NCBI GenBank assembly: GCA_003456855.1
Contig: DMOO01000060.1
Location: 1-43,908 of the forward strand
Length of the DNA stretch: 43,908 nucleotides
Source: Sphaerochaeta sp.
GTDB taxonomy: Bacteria; Spirochaetota; Spirochaetia; Sphaerochaetales; Sphaerochaetaceae
Direction: 5' to 3'
Part shown: positions 18,028-27,411 of the stretch, one piece after another
How positions within the stretch are numbered: position 1 is the first letter of the stretch
Layout: each line of letters begins with the position of its first letter
Position numbers and translations under genes: made by a program
The notes under the pieces: model-generated
What the model was told of the DNA's origin: nothing
What the model saw: the letters and a program-made list of their open reading frames with translations, nothing else
Databases searched by the model: none

Positions 18028-18943
18028 AAAACATGGATTAGGAAGGGGAATTAACTCCCTTATTGATGAATATTCAACTTATGAAGTGAAAAAACTCGAG
18101 GAAACCGGTTCCAAAATCATGGAAATTGACATTGATAAGGTCAAACCGAATCCAAACCAGCCTAGAAAGATCTTTGATCAAGCCGCTTTGGAGGAGTTGA
18201 GTGCCTCGATTAAATCCCAGGGAATACTTCAACCGATTCTTGTTGAGGAAATCGCGGATGAAGTCTATGTCATCGTTGCAGGTGAAAGAAGATATCGCGC
18301 TGCAAAGATGGCTGGCTTGAAGATTGTTCCTTGCATTGTTCGTTCCTTTACAGACCTCCAGAGGATGGAAGTATCATTGATTGAGAACATCCAAAGGGAG
18401 AACCTGAACCCTGTCGAAGAGGCTAGAGCTTACTCGTATCTCCTTTCACAGGCAGGAATTAAACAGGAAGAGCTTGCTCAGAAAGTAGGTAAGGGACGCT
18501 CTACAATCACCAACAGTATCAGACTTCTTCAGCTTCCGGAGAAGATGCTTGATGCTTTGGAGAAGGGATATTTCTCACCAGGTCATGCCAGAGCTCTGCT
18601 CAGTGTGGAGAATCCTGCTGACCAGGAAGTGCTATTTAGTAAAATAATAGATGATGACCTTTCCGTTCGTCAGGCAGAGGCTCTTGCAGCTGATCTTAAC
18701 AAGGGAAAGAGGGCAATCAATAAGCTTCCGTTCGAGAATCAGCCTCAAAATGATGCAAAATCCCCTGAAATCCTCTATCTGGAGGAGAAATTCCTCTCTG
18801 CCACAGGATGCAGGGTTGAGATCAAGGGAAAATACAAGAATGGCGCAATCAAGAAGGGTAAGATCCTAATCCCGTTCACCTCTGAAGAGGAACTCGAGAG
18901 AATCTTCCAGCTTGTTTCACCTGGTGACGATCTGTACGATTGA
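18017..18943 (+). CDS. parB: Chromosome-partitioning protein ParB (Spo0J)
   Basis: CTP-dependent clamp that loads at parS, 308 residues. N-terminal basic patch [13 protein letters not shown], then ParB-N with [12 protein letters not shown], the CTP-binding [13 protein letters not shown] box and [14 protein letters not shown]. The central helix-turn-helix [19 protein letters not shown] reads parS. The C-terminal dimer domain follows. The start is GTG, with AGGAGG eight bases upstream inside parA. Its targets are the four parS sites 1.1-1.5 kb upstream. Confidence 0.97.
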   Translation: MPIKKHGLGRGINSLIDEYSTYEVKKLEETGSKIMEIDIDKVKPNPNQPRKIFDQAALEELSASIKSQGILQPILVEEIADEVYVIVAGERRYRAAKMAGLKIVPCIVRSFTDLQRMEVSLIENIQRENLNPVEEARAYSYLLSQAGIKQEELAQKVGKGRSTITNSIRLLQLPEKMLDALEKGYFSPGHARALLSVENPADQEVLFSKIIDDDLSVRQAEALAADLNKGKRAINKLPFENQPQNDAKSPEILYLEEKFLSATGCRVEIKGKYKNGAIKKGKILIPFTSEEELERIFQLVSPGDDLYD

Positions 18944-18984
18944 ATCCAGATTTAACTAAATACTTATATTATAAGGAATTAACT

Positions 18985-19932
18985 ATGAGCTACAAAGACA
19001 CGGACGGCCTCTATGCCGTAATCGATACACAGAAGGGCGATATCGTCCTCAGACTTGAATACCAGAAGGTCCCTATGACAGTCGCAAACTTCGTCGGCCT
19101 TGTCGAAGGCGAGCTCAATCTTGAAGACCCGGGCGAGAACTTCTACGAGGGACTCAATTTCCATAGGGTTGTGGACAACTTCATGATCCAGGGCGGATGT
19201 CCGAAGGGTGACGGCACAGGCGGTCCTGGCTACTCCTTCCCGGATGAGTTCGACCCGTCTCTTCGCCACGATGGCCCAGGTGTTCTCAGCATGGCGAATG
19301 CAGGTCCTGGAACCAACGGAAGCCAGTTCTTCATCACCCATGTCAAGACCCCTTGGCTGGACGACAAGCATGCTGTTTTCGGCCGTGTTGTGGAGGGCCA
19401 GGATGTGGTCAACGCCATCCGTCAAGGAGACAAGATCAACAACGTGACAATCGAGAGAATCGGTGCCGATGCCCAGAATTTCAAGGTCACAAAACAGAGC
19501 TTCTCAGACCTTGTCGAGGCCTCTGCAAAGAAGGCGATGGAGCGCAGAAGAAAGGAGATCGAGGCAATTGAGAACGAGATCTCGAACCGCTGGCCGAACA
19601 CTGTCAGAACCCCTAGCGGACTGCAGTATGTAGTCCTGAAGAAGGGTGACGGAAAGGGCTGTCCGAAGTATGGTCAGCCGGTCACAGTCCACTACACGGG
19701 AACCCTTCTCGACGGCAGATTGTTCGACTCTTCAGTCCATAGGGGACAGCCTGCAACCTTCCAGATCGGACAGGTCATCGAGGGCTGGAACGAGGCTCTT
19801 GTCACCATGTCAAAGGGCGAGAAGAGAACCCTTATCATCCCACCTGAGCTGGGCTACGGAGTCCATGGCTATCCAGGCATCATCCCACCGAATTCATACC
19901 TGATCTTCGACGTGGAACTGCTTGATTTCTAA
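18985..19932 (+). CDS. Two-domain peptidyl-prolyl isomerase: cyclophilin fused to FKBP
   Basis: Predicted proline isomerase of 315 residues carrying two unrelated catalytic folds. Residues about 8-170 are cyclophilin: [20 protein letters not shown], then the [25 protein letters not shown] core with FHRV and QFFIT active-site segments. A charged helix (about 170-200, [18 protein letters not shown]) links to FKBP (about 205-315): [39 protein letters not shown] and [13 protein letters not shown]. No signal peptide, so cytoplasmic. ATG at 18985 has AAGGAA upstream; the longer frame begins inside parB. Such dual-family enzymes are known from a few bacteria including treponemes, and from protozoa in the reverse order. 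Confidence 0.93.
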   Translation: MSYKDTDGLYAVIDTQKGDIVLRLEYQKVPMTVANFVGLVEGELNLEDPGENFYEGLNFHRVVDNFMIQGGCPKGDGTGGPGYSFPDEFDPSLRHDGPGVLSMANAGPGTNGSQFFITHVKTPWLDDKHAVFGRVVEGQDVVNAIRQGDKINNVTIERIGADAQNFKVTKQSFSDLVEASAKKAMERRRKEIEAIENEISNRWPNTVRTPSGLQYVVLKKGDGKGCPKYGQPVTVHYTGTLLDGRLFDSSVHRGQPATFQIGQVIEGWNEALVTMSKGEKRTLIIPPELGYGVHGYPGIIPPNSYLIFDVELLDF

Positions 19933-19955
19933 TTGATCAGCCCTCCTGACAAAGA

Positions 19956-20001
19956 CCTGCAACAAGCTCTGCGAAATTCGCAAATCCATGTTGCAGGTTT
20001 T
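19956..20001 (+). terminator. Terminator after the dual isomerase gene
   Basis: CCTGCAACA (19956-19964) pairs with TGTTGCAGG (19989-19997), followed by TTTTATGTT. A second self-complementary piece, TGCGAA/TTCGCA (19970-19982), sits inside the loop. Confidence 0.7.
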
Positions 20002-20075
20002 ATGTTCTATGGCCTATGCTTAAAGGGCAGATGCCCCAGTAAAGCTGCAGAATACACTTAGTAAGGAGTCCTCAC

Positions 20076-21416
20076 ATGAAAGGTCCAACATCCCAATTCG
20101 TTTGTTCCCAGTGTGGATACACCAGTTCCAAGTGGCTTGGACGTTGTCCAGACTGCGGTTCTTGGAATTCTTTTACAGAAGAGAAGATAGAGGATAGAAA
20201 AGCAGTTAGTAAGGATTCCTCACAATACTCTTCCACAGCACTTTCAGACGTTCCATACGAGACCGAGTTCCGTTTTGAGAGCGGAATATCGGAGCTGGAC
20301 AGAGTCCTTGGCGGAGGCATCGTGAGGGCAAGTTCCATACTTGTTGGCGGAGAACCGGGCATTGGTAAGTCAACCTTACTTTTGCAGGTTGTGGCCTGCT
20401 GCTCCTCAAGAAGAAAGGTCCTGTACGTCTCCGGAGAGGAGAGCGCAAGCCAGGTCCGCCAGAGAGCAGAGAGACTTGGTCTGAACCTCGGTTCGATCAA
20501 CATATTCTGCGAGACTAAGCTGGACAGGATCCTCTCCGTCCTGAAGAGCGAGAAACCTCAGATCGCCGTCATAGATTCCCTGCAGACCCTGGCCTCCGAG
20601 GAGCTGACTTCAACGGCCGGATCGGTGACCCAGATCAGAAACTGCTGCATGGAGATCGTCGGTCTTTGCAAGGCCATCGGAGTCTCCGTTTTCTTCGTCG
20701 GCCATGTCACGAAGGAAGGCGCTTTGGCCGGTCCGAAGATCATCGAGCACATGGTGGACACGGTGCTCTACTTCGAGCAGGCATCCATGGGAGTACGGCT
20801 GATAAGGGCGGCCAAGAACCGCTTCGGATCGGTTGATGAGATCGGCATCTTCGTCATGACGAACGAGGGTCTTGAAGGGGTCAAGGACCCAGCCAGCTTC
20901 TTCATCTCCGAGCGCAAGGAGTCGGAGCTTCCGCCGGGCATCGCATACACTGCAATCACAGAGGGAACCCGAACCTTTCTGGTCGAGCTCCAGGCTTTGA
21001 TTGTGGACGCGAAATCGGGCTACAGTCGCGTTTATTCAGACAAGATAGATTCCTCTAGGGTCATGCGTGTCTGCGCGATCCTGGAGCGCCATGCTGGCAT
21101 CAGGCTGGCAGACAAAGACATCTACATCAACGTGGCTGGAGGCATCAAGGTCAACGAGGTCTCTGTGGAGCTTGCCCTGGCTATGGCAATCTGGTCCGCA
21201 TACAGCGAGAAAAACCTGCCTGCAAAGATGGTGAGCTTCGGAGAACTCTCCCTTGCAGGAGAGGTCAGACCTGTAAACTACGGGGACAGAAGGCTAAAGG
21301 CTGCCTACGAGATGGGCTTTGACAAGGCCTTGGTTCCTGCCTCGATGAACTTCGAGCCGAACAGGGTTCTTCTGAAGCGCTGCCAGAGAGTTCGCGACGC
21401 CTTCAACATAAGATGA
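20076..21416 (+). CDS. radA: DNA repair protein RadA (Sms)
   Basis: RecA-like helicase of branch migration, 446 residues. The zinc finger CSQCGYTSSKWLGRCPDC is at about residues 9-26. Walker A GGEPGIGKSTLLLQ is near 91-104. The RadA-specific KNRFG motif is present in AAKNRFGSVDEIG. The Lon-like C-terminal domain runs from about 290, including NVAGGIKVNEVSVELALAMAIWSA. AGGAG precedes the ATG. It has its own short leader after the previous terminator, and ends within the stem of the next terminator. Confidence 0.97.
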   Translation: MKGPTSQFVCSQCGYTSSKWLGRCPDCGSWNSFTEEKIEDRKAVSKDSSQYSSTALSDVPYETEFRFESGISELDRVLGGGIVRASSILVGGEPGIGKSTLLLQVVACCSSRRKVLYVSGEESASQVRQRAERLGLNLGSINIFCETKLDRILSVLKSEKPQIAVIDSLQTLASEELTSTAGSVTQIRNCCMEIVGLCKAIGVSVFFVGHVTKEGALAGPKIIEHMVDTVLYFEQASMGVRLIRAAKNRFGSVDEIGIFVMTNEGLEGVKDPASFFISERKESELPPGIAYTAITEGTRTFLVELQALIVDAKSGYSRVYSDKIDSSRVMRVCAILERHAGIRLADKDIYINVAGGIKVNEVSVELALAMAIWSAYSEKNLPAKMVSFGELSLAGEVRPVNYGDRRLKAAYEMGFDKALVPASMNFEPNRVLLKRCQRVRDAFNIR

Positions 21417-21442
21417 GAAAACCGGGCCAAAGCCCGGTTCTC
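21415..21442. terminator. Bidirectional terminator between radA and traB
   Basis: Stem ACCGGGC/GCCCGGT (21421-21427 with 21432-21438) lengthened by GAGAA/TTCTC pairing. On the minus strand it ends in TTTTCTC. The core stem is identical to that of the nfu terminator. Confidence 0.7.
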
Positions 21443-21469
21443 AGTGAATTGTCAAAATTAAATTGTTTC

Positions 21470-22684
21470 TCAGAATACTTTAAGCATTATCGGGAACAGA
21501 ACGAAGGTTCCGATTATGCTTCCGATGCTTGTTGTGAAGAAGATCATGAAGGCGTGAAGGACCTTGTTCTTGAACCAGCCCTTGACCGATGAGATCTCAT
21601 CTGACAGGCTCTCGAAATCCCTTACAGTAGGCTTTCTGAGCGTAGCCTCTGCTATTCCAGTGACCACTCCAACGCCGATTGCAGGGTTCAGAACCGCAAT
21701 CGGGGCGCTTATCGCCGCAACCAGCCAGTTCAGTGGGTGTGCATTTGAAAGGATGCTGAAGAGGACCGTTGTGGCTGCGTTTGTGCCCGCCCAGATCAGG
21801 AAATACCTTAAACTTTCATTGAAGCCGTGTGCGAAACCCACTCCAATTATGATTGCAATAAGGGCAATTGGAACAATCCACTGCGCTATCTTTCCTGCCT
21901 TGGAAGGTTTGGGCGCCTGTGCTATTGAGGAGAGATCTGTTGAAAGCTCCTTCTTCTCCAGCTTCTCAACTGTTTTGATGATTCCGTTTGCATGGCCTGC
22001 ACCTATGACTGCAACCTTCTTATGTCCTGGAGCTGTCATGATGTTGGTTGCAAGGAAGCGGTCTCTCTCGTCTATCAGGGCCTCCTTGGCTCCCGGAAGC
22101 TCCTTGGCAAGCTCGTTCATCATCTCCTGCAGGGTGTCGGACTTCTTAAGCTCCTCGAGCTCCTCAGGCTTGAACTCCTCCTTGTCGAAGGCGCTTGAGA
22201 GAAGTGTTCCGATGAGCTTTGCCTTGTTCCAGAGGTTGCTCTTTGCCCAAGCCCTCTTGAGCGTGATGGCTATCTCTCTGTCACAGAAGGAATAAGGAAT
22301 TCCAAGCTCATCTGCGATCTTGCTGGCTCCGATGATCTCCTCTCCAGGGGCTGAACCTGTCTGGGTTCCCATCTTCTTCTGGAAGGATGCAAGTGCGGTG
22401 TTGGCCAGAACAAGGAAGGTCTTGCCCTCTCTAAAGACCTTTGTAAGGTTCATGTTGGAGTAGCTCTGCTCCTTGGTCTTGCTCTCGTAGCGGCCTTTGT
22501 CCAGCTCAAGGCAGATGTGGTCAGGCTGCTCAGCTTCTATGACTGCACGGACCTCCTCGACGCTGTTTTGCGAGACGTGGGCTGTTCCGACAAGGATTAT
22601 CTCGTCTCCATTATCCAGGAATATCTTGTTCACAGTGTCGCTGACATGCTCCGTCCTCACTATAGGGCCTCCAATAAGCGCCAT
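21470..22684 (-). CDS. TraB-domain membrane protein
   Basis: Protein of 404 residues from ATG 22684. The N-terminal TraB domain shows NGDEIILVGTAHVSQNSVEEV (GTAHVS is the hallmark), then HICLELDKGRYES and, later, VAVIGAGHANGI, whose His lies in a metallopeptidase-like fold related to GumN. Three or four membrane segments follow in the last third (about 250-400). The Enterococcus TraB shuts down sex pheromone; the role of chromosomal homologues is unknown. The frame continues upstream but that extension overlaps the divergent gene's leader. Confidence 0.85.
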   Translation of the reverse strand: MALIGGPIVRTEHVSDTVNKIFLDNGDEIILVGTAHVSQNSVEEVRAVIEAEQPDHICLELDKGRYESKTKEQSYSNMNLTKVFREGKTFLVLANTALASFQKKMGTQTGSAPGEEIIGASKIADELGIPYSFCDREIAITLKRAWAKSNLWNKAKLIGTLLSSAFDKEEFKPEELEELKKSDTLQEMMNELAKELPGAKEALIDERDRFLATNIMTAPGHKKVAVIGAGHANGIIKTVEKLEKKELSTDLSSIAQAPKPSKAGKIAQWIVPIALIAIIIGVGFAHGFNESLRYFLIWAGTNAATTVLFSILSNAHPLNWLVAAISAPIAVLNPAIGVGVVTGIAEATLRKPTVRDFESLSDEISSVKGWFKNKVLHAFMIFFTTSIGSIIGTFVLFPIMLKVF

Positions 22685-22760
22685 TTTCAGGCATTTATAT
22701 GAAATATACAAACTAACTTCAAAGTGTTCAACAATTGAGTGTTCTGCTATACTCAGGACC

Positions 22761-23459
22761 ATGACCATAGAACGAAGCATCCATGGAATTTCCTACACGC
22801 TGAAGCGCAACAGAGGGCAGAGGAATCTGCGTCTGCACCTTGATTCCGCAGGCCATGTCGTTGTCAGCGCCCCATACTATGCTTCTTACAGGGAGATAGA
22901 CGACTTTGTCACCAGAAGCTCAGACTGGATCTCAAAATACTCGCAGCGCGTCTCCAGCCACGACTATCAGACTGGTGATTTCGTGCCCTATCTTGGCAGA
23001 AAACTAACCTTGATGGTCATTGAGGGCAAGAGAGCAGGCTATGACCTTGTTGATGACAAGGTGATCGTCACGGTCAGAAAGCAGAATGAAGAGGCGGTCA
23101 AGAAGGTCATCAGAAAGCTCTACACAGACACTGTGATGGGCTTCCTGGAGAGGCGCATCCCCTACTGGTGCAGCGAGATTGGGGTCGATGAACCGAAGGT
23201 TTTTCAGGTGAATAGGGCCAAAAGCAAGTGGGGAGTGTGCTACACTGTTGAAAGAAGGATCTGTCTTAGCTACATGTGTGCAACCTTGCCTGAGGATCTG
23301 ATAGACATGACCATCCTCCACGAGTGCTGCCACCTGAGATACAGTGGACACGGAAGGGAATTCTGGTCCTTGATGGAGGCCAACATGTCCGATCTGGACG
23401 AGAGGAAGGCTAAGCTGTCCTCTCTAACCAAGTCAGGCTGGGCCATGAACATTGTCTGA
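22761..23459 (+). CDS. YgjP-like (DUF45) zinc metallopeptidase
   Basis: Protein of 232 residues. The C-terminal half has the zincin motif HECCHLRYSGHGREFW (two His and Glu of HExxH, third ligand His in SGHG), preceded by AKSKWGVCYTVERRICLSYMCATLPEDLID, typical of the YgjP/M48-like family. The N-terminal strands (GISYTLKRNRGQRNLRLHL) also match. ATG at 22761 is used: the frame extends far upstream only because traB runs antisense to it. A TATACT box just 8 bases before the ATG hints at a very short leader. Substrate unknown. Confidence 0.85.
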   Translation: MTIERSIHGISYTLKRNRGQRNLRLHLDSAGHVVVSAPYYASYREIDDFVTRSSDWISKYSQRVSSHDYQTGDFVPYLGRKLTLMVIEGKRAGYDLVDDKVIVTVRKQNEEAVKKVIRKLYTDTVMGFLERRIPYWCSEIGVDEPKVFQVNRAKSKWGVCYTVERRICLSYMCATLPEDLIDMTILHECCHLRYSGHGREFWSLMEANMSDLDERKAKLSSLTKSGWAMNIV

Positions 23460-23479
23460 GAAGCAAAAGGAGGCTTGTC

Positions 23480-24652
23480 ATGCAGAACTTCGATTACTGT
23501 ACACCAACCAGGTTGATTTTCGGGGAAGGGGCCGTAGAACAGCTCCCTGAGGTTCTGGAAACCTATGGAAGGAAGGTCCTTCTGACCTATGGCGGAGGAA
23601 GCATCAAGAGATCGGGCCTCTATGACCAGATAATGGATCTTCTGAAGGACTTCGAGGTCTATGAGCTTAGCGGAATAGAGCCTAACCCCCGCTACTCGAC
23701 AAGCGTCCTGACGGGAATTGACATCTGCAGGGAGAAGGGCATTGACGTGATCCTTGCCGTCGGTGGTGGAAGCGTGGTCGACTGCTCGAAGGCGATCTCC
23801 GCAGGCGCCAAGTTCCAGGGTTCCGACCCTTGGCAGATGATAATAGGAGCAGAGCCGGTGGGAGAGACCATCCCCCTTGTGGACATCATCACAATGGCTG
23901 CTACGGGAAGTGAGTACGACTGCGTCGCCGTCATCTCCAGAACCGAGACGAACGACAAGCTGGACTTCTACAGTCCGAAGGTGTTCCCTGCTGTCTCTTT
24001 TATAGACCCTACATACACTTATACCGTACCAAAGAAGCAGATGATAGCCGGCATCGCAGATGCCATGAACCATGTGATGGAGAGCTATTTCAACGATGAC
24101 AACAACTCCCTCGCAGACGGCATGATGGAGTCCTGCCTGAGAAGCCTGATAAAGAACGGGCGTCTTGCGGTCAAGGACCCGAAGGACTACAAGGCAAGGT
24201 CCGAGATCTCCCTCTGCTGCACCCTTGCCTGCAACGGAATCCTCGGCATAGGTGAGGGCTATTCCGGCTGGCCGATGCATGCAATCGAGTACGCACTTTC
24301 CGTATACTACGACCTCACACACGGAATAGGGCTTGCAATCATTGCACCAAGATGGATGAGGGCGATTCTGAACGAGAAGACTGAGGGCAGACTTGCCCAG
24401 TATGGAATCAACGTCTTTGGAATCGATGCATCTCTGCCTGCAAGGGAGATTGCGGAGAAGGCCATTGACGCCACCTTCGATTTCTTTGTCGAGCTTGGTC
24501 TTCCGATGCATCTGAAGGATGTTGGAATAGACGAATCCCGGCTGGAGGAGATGGCGCATCACGTCTTCTACGACCAAGGCCGGGACTGGTCATGGATGTA
24601 TGCCCCTCTGACAGAGGAGGACATCCTCTCGATCTTCAGGGCATCTCTATAA
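23480..24652 (+). CDS. Iron-dependent alcohol dehydrogenase (BdhA/YqhD type)
   Basis: NAD(P)H-dependent reductase of aldehydes, 390 residues. Nucleotide-binding ILAVGGGSVVDCSKAISAGA (about 92-111). Metal ligands: Asp in AGIADAMNHVMESYF, His within that segment, and His in MHAIEYALSVYYDLTHGIGLA. The sequence is closest in type to butanol dehydrogenase/YqhD, which prefer NADPH. AAAGGAGG precedes the ATG. Likely role is disposing of reducing power in fermentation or detoxifying aldehydes. Convergent with pepD, whose stop is 11 bases away. Confidence 0.93.
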   Translation: MQNFDYCTPTRLIFGEGAVEQLPEVLETYGRKVLLTYGGGSIKRSGLYDQIMDLLKDFEVYELSGIEPNPRYSTSVLTGIDICREKGIDVILAVGGGSVVDCSKAISAGAKFQGSDPWQMIIGAEPVGETIPLVDIITMAATGSEYDCVAVISRTETNDKLDFYSPKVFPAVSFIDPTYTYTVPKKQMIAGIADAMNHVMESYFNDDNNSLADGMMESCLRSLIKNGRLAVKDPKDYKARSEISLCCTLACNGILGIGEGYSGWPMHAIEYALSVYYDLTHGIGLAIIAPRWMRAILNEKTEGRLAQYGINVFGIDASLPAREIAEKAIDATFDFFVELGLPMHLKDVGIDESRLEEMAHHVFYDQGRDWSWMYAPLTEEDILSIFRASL

Positions 24653-24663
24653 TTTGAAAAAAC

Positions 24664-26103
24664 TTACTTTATGATCTCAAGCAGATGCTTCACAAAGTCG
24701 TAGGTTCTGAGAGTGGAGCTTACTGACAGTCTCTCACCTGTGGAGTGGATGTCATACATCTCAGGTCCGATGGAGACGCTGTCCAGTCCTGGGCACTTGC
24801 TGTTGATGACGCTGCACTCAAGACCTGCGTGGATGGCTGTGATGATAGGCTTCTTGCCTGTTCTGTTCTCATAGGCCTCTGAGCAGAACTTTGCCAGAGC
24901 CGAGTTCGGGTCCGGGTTCCAGGCAGGGTATCCGTTGCCTATCTTGCACTGGATTCCAAAGCTCTCCAGGATGACTCTGATCCTGTTGACCAGGAAGTAC
25001 TTTGCAGTGTCTGAATTGCTTCTTACACTGATCTGGATGCTGAACTCACCATCATTGAGATGTACTATTGCCAGGTTATCAGAAGTCTCTACAATACCAG
25101 GAATTGCCTTGCTGAAGGAATAGACTCCGTGAGGGCAGGCGAACAGCGCCTTTGCAATCAGAAGAGAGACATCCTCATCAATTGCGCTCTCTGCCTTGAC
25201 CGCGCCGTGGGCTGTGCATCTCTTCATGATCTCGAAGCCAGGCTCCTCGTACTTGTTCTCGTCCTTGATGATCTCGAAAGTCTTCTGTATCTGCTGTGCG
25301 GCATTCTCCTTCAGGTCAACCGGGACGCAGATGCTGCATTCTGCGCTGAACGGGATGACGTTTCTCTTTGTTCCGCCGTTGAAGTAGTTGATTCTGAACG
25401 GAACGTTGATGTCCTCAAGGGATACCAGGATCCTTGCAAGGGCGCTTATGGCGTTGAGTCTCTGGTTATGGATCTCTCCACCGCTGTGGCCGCCCTTCAG
25501 TCCTGAGAGCTTGATCTCCAGTGTGTCCCAGTTGATAGGAAGCTCTGAGGTCTCGCACTGCATCTTGCCGACAAGGTCGATTCCTCCGGCGCAGCCGATG
25601 TAGATGATGCCTTCCTCCTCGCTGTCCAGGTTGAGCATCTTCTTGCTTCTTATAAGGCTTCCGTCAAGGTTGTAGGCTCCATCCATTCCTGTCTCTTCAG
25701 AGAATGTGAATAGTCCCTCAAGAGGTCCGTGCTTTGCGCTCGGGTCCGTGAAGAGTGCCATTGTCATGGCTACTCCGATTCCGTTGTCTCCGCCAAGGCT
25801 GGTGTCCTTTGCCCTGAGGAAGTCTCCGTCCTGGTAGACCTCAATAGGGTCTGTCAGGAAGTTGTGTTTGCTTCCTGCTACCTTGACGCAGACCATGTCC
25901 ATATGGGACTGGAGGGCAACGTACGGGACGTTCTCGTAACCCGGAGTGGCGTCTACACGCACTATGATGTTTCCTGCCGTGTCGCGGATTCCTTCGAAGT
26001 TGTTCTCTTTTGCCCAGGCAAGGAGGTACTGCCTCATGCCTTCCTCATTGCCTGATTCCCTTGGGATCTTGCATATCTGATAGAAATAATCCAAAGTTGT
26101 CAT
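24664..26103 (-). CDS. pepD: Aminoacyl-histidine dipeptidase (PepD, M20 family)
   Basis: Cytosolic zinc dipeptidase of 479 residues that splits Xaa-His and other dipeptides. Metal-binding and catalytic segments of M20: LQSHMDMVC (first ligand), SLGGDNGIGVAM (bridging Asp), FTFSEETGMDGAYNL (catalytic Glu), and the glycine-rich LKGGHSGGEIHNQ at the start of the lid domain. IHAGLECSVINSKCPGLDSVSIGPEM near the end holds the last His/Glu ligands. Points to amino-acid scavenging from peptides. Confidence 0.94.
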   Translation of the reverse strand: MTTLDYFYQICKIPRESGNEEGMRQYLLAWAKENNFEGIRDTAGNIIVRVDATPGYENVPYVALQSHMDMVCVKVAGSKHNFLTDPIEVYQDGDFLRAKDTSLGGDNGIGVAMTMALFTDPSAKHGPLEGLFTFSEETGMDGAYNLDGSLIRSKKMLNLDSEEEGIIYIGCAGGIDLVGKMQCETSELPINWDTLEIKLSGLKGGHSGGEIHNQRLNAISALARILVSLEDINVPFRINYFNGGTKRNVIPFSAECSICVPVDLKENAAQQIQKTFEIIKDENKYEEPGFEIMKRCTAHGAVKAESAIDEDVSLLIAKALFACPHGVYSFSKAIPGIVETSDNLAIVHLNDGEFSIQISVRSNSDTAKYFLVNRIRVILESFGIQCKIGNGYPAWNPDPNSALAKFCSEAYENRTGKKPIITAIHAGLECSVINSKCPGLDSVSIGPEMYDIHSTGERLSVSSTLRTYDFVKHLLEIIK

Positions 26104-26191
26104 TTGCTATCTCCTGTTATATTAAAGCAATAAAAATCTGTAATAACCGATTTTCAATTGATTTAAAACCAATATAATTTTTGTACAAAAC

Positions 26192-27367
26192 CTAAATAGC
26201 CAGTTTTTGGCCGTCGACGAACACCTCGACAGGTTTGAAGTCCTTGTCGAACAGCACAAGATCTGCCCTTGCACCCTTCGAGATCAGGCCTATGTCGGTA
26301 AAGCCGTAGACCCTTGCCGGGTTCTCGGATGCCATCCTGAGCGCCTGTGGGACCTCTGTTCCCCAGGCCACGACATTGGAGACGGCCTTGTTCAGGGTGA
26401 GTGCGGAACCGCAGAGAAGCTCCGGGTTGGAGGCATTCACAAAGGCTCCTATCTCTCCAAGGCAGACATCGTCGCCGTTTGCCCTGTACTTGCCGTTGCC
26501 TAGACCTGTCGGTCCAAGGCTGTCTGTGATCAGGACCACCCTGTCCTTGGCCTTGGTCCTTATGACGTGCATCACAAGGTCCTTGTTCACATGGACTCCG
26601 TCTGCGATTATCTCGCAGTGCATCCTGCTGTCCATGAGGCTTGCCCCTGCTACTCCCGGGTTCTTGTGGTTCAGGGGACTCATGGCGTTGAACATGTGGG
26701 TTGCATGGAGGATTCCAAGCTCCATTCCGGCCTTTGCCTCCTGGTAGGTTGCGTTTGTGTGACCCATGAGAAGAACGATGCCGTTGGCCTTTGCAAGCTT
26801 TGCAACCTCTTCCACCCCTGGAAGCTCCGGCGCTATGGTCATGGCCCTTATGTAGCCCTTTCCTGCGTCTATGAACTTCTGCATCACTGCTGTCGATGGG
26901 TTGGAAAGGCTTCCCGGCTCCTGGGCACCAGCCTTCTTCGGGCTGAGGAACGGTCCTTCAAGGTGGATTCCTGCAATCCTTGCACCTTTCTCCTTTCCGA
27001 TCACCTCTACGATGGCTGAAATCTCCCTGACCATCTTGTCCGGTCTTCCTGCGTAGAGCGTAGGTAGGAAGGAGGTGACTCCGTAGCGGGCAAGGGCCTC
27101 TGACATTCCAAGAATCGAGGAGCCCTGTGCATCGTCGGTGGCAAAGCCGTGGATGCCGTGGATGTGGGTGTCCACAAGTCCTGGTGCCAAAAGGCGGCCC
27201 TCGGCGTCCAGAACCACTACGTCCTTGCCGTATTTTGCCTTGTCGAGGTCATCCATGCAGAAGACGTCGGCAATCCGGCCGTCCTGGTTTATGAAGAGGC
27301 CGTATCCCGTCTTGATTGAATCCGATGCAGCAACATCGGCATTGATTATCAATGTTCTTTCACACAT
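26192..27367 (-). CDS. nagA: N-acetylglucosamine-6-phosphate deacetylase
   Basis: Converts GlcNAc-6-P to glucosamine-6-P, for amino-sugar use or wall recycling; 391 residues. Amidohydrolase features: GLVDTHIHGIHGFATDD (HxH), GIHLEGPFLSPKKAGAQ (metal Glu), MGHTNATY and HMFNAMSPLNHKNPG (His ligands), and LITDSLGPTGLG (catalytic Asp). The start at 27367 has an AGGAT site; an upstream extension of 12 codons is unlike the family. No nagB is nearby. Lies 44 bp downstream of ygiQ on the same strand. Confidence 0.94.
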   Translation of the reverse strand: MCERTLIINADVAASDSIKTGYGLFINQDGRIADVFCMDDLDKAKYGKDVVVLDAEGRLLAPGLVDTHIHGIHGFATDDAQGSSILGMSEALARYGVTSFLPTLYAGRPDKMVREISAIVEVIGKEKGARIAGIHLEGPFLSPKKAGAQEPGSLSNPSTAVMQKFIDAGKGYIRAMTIAPELPGVEEVAKLAKANGIVLLMGHTNATYQEAKAGMELGILHATHMFNAMSPLNHKNPGVAGASLMDSRMHCEIIADGVHVNKDLVMHVIRTKAKDRVVLITDSLGPTGLGNGKYRANGDDVCLGEIGAFVNASNPELLCGSALTLNKAVSNVVAWGTEVPQALRMASENPARVYGFTDIGLISKGARADLVLFDKDFKPVEVFVDGQKLAI

Positions 27368-27411
27368 CACACATATCCTACAAAACAATTGTGGGGTCTT
27401 CAAGTTGGGTT

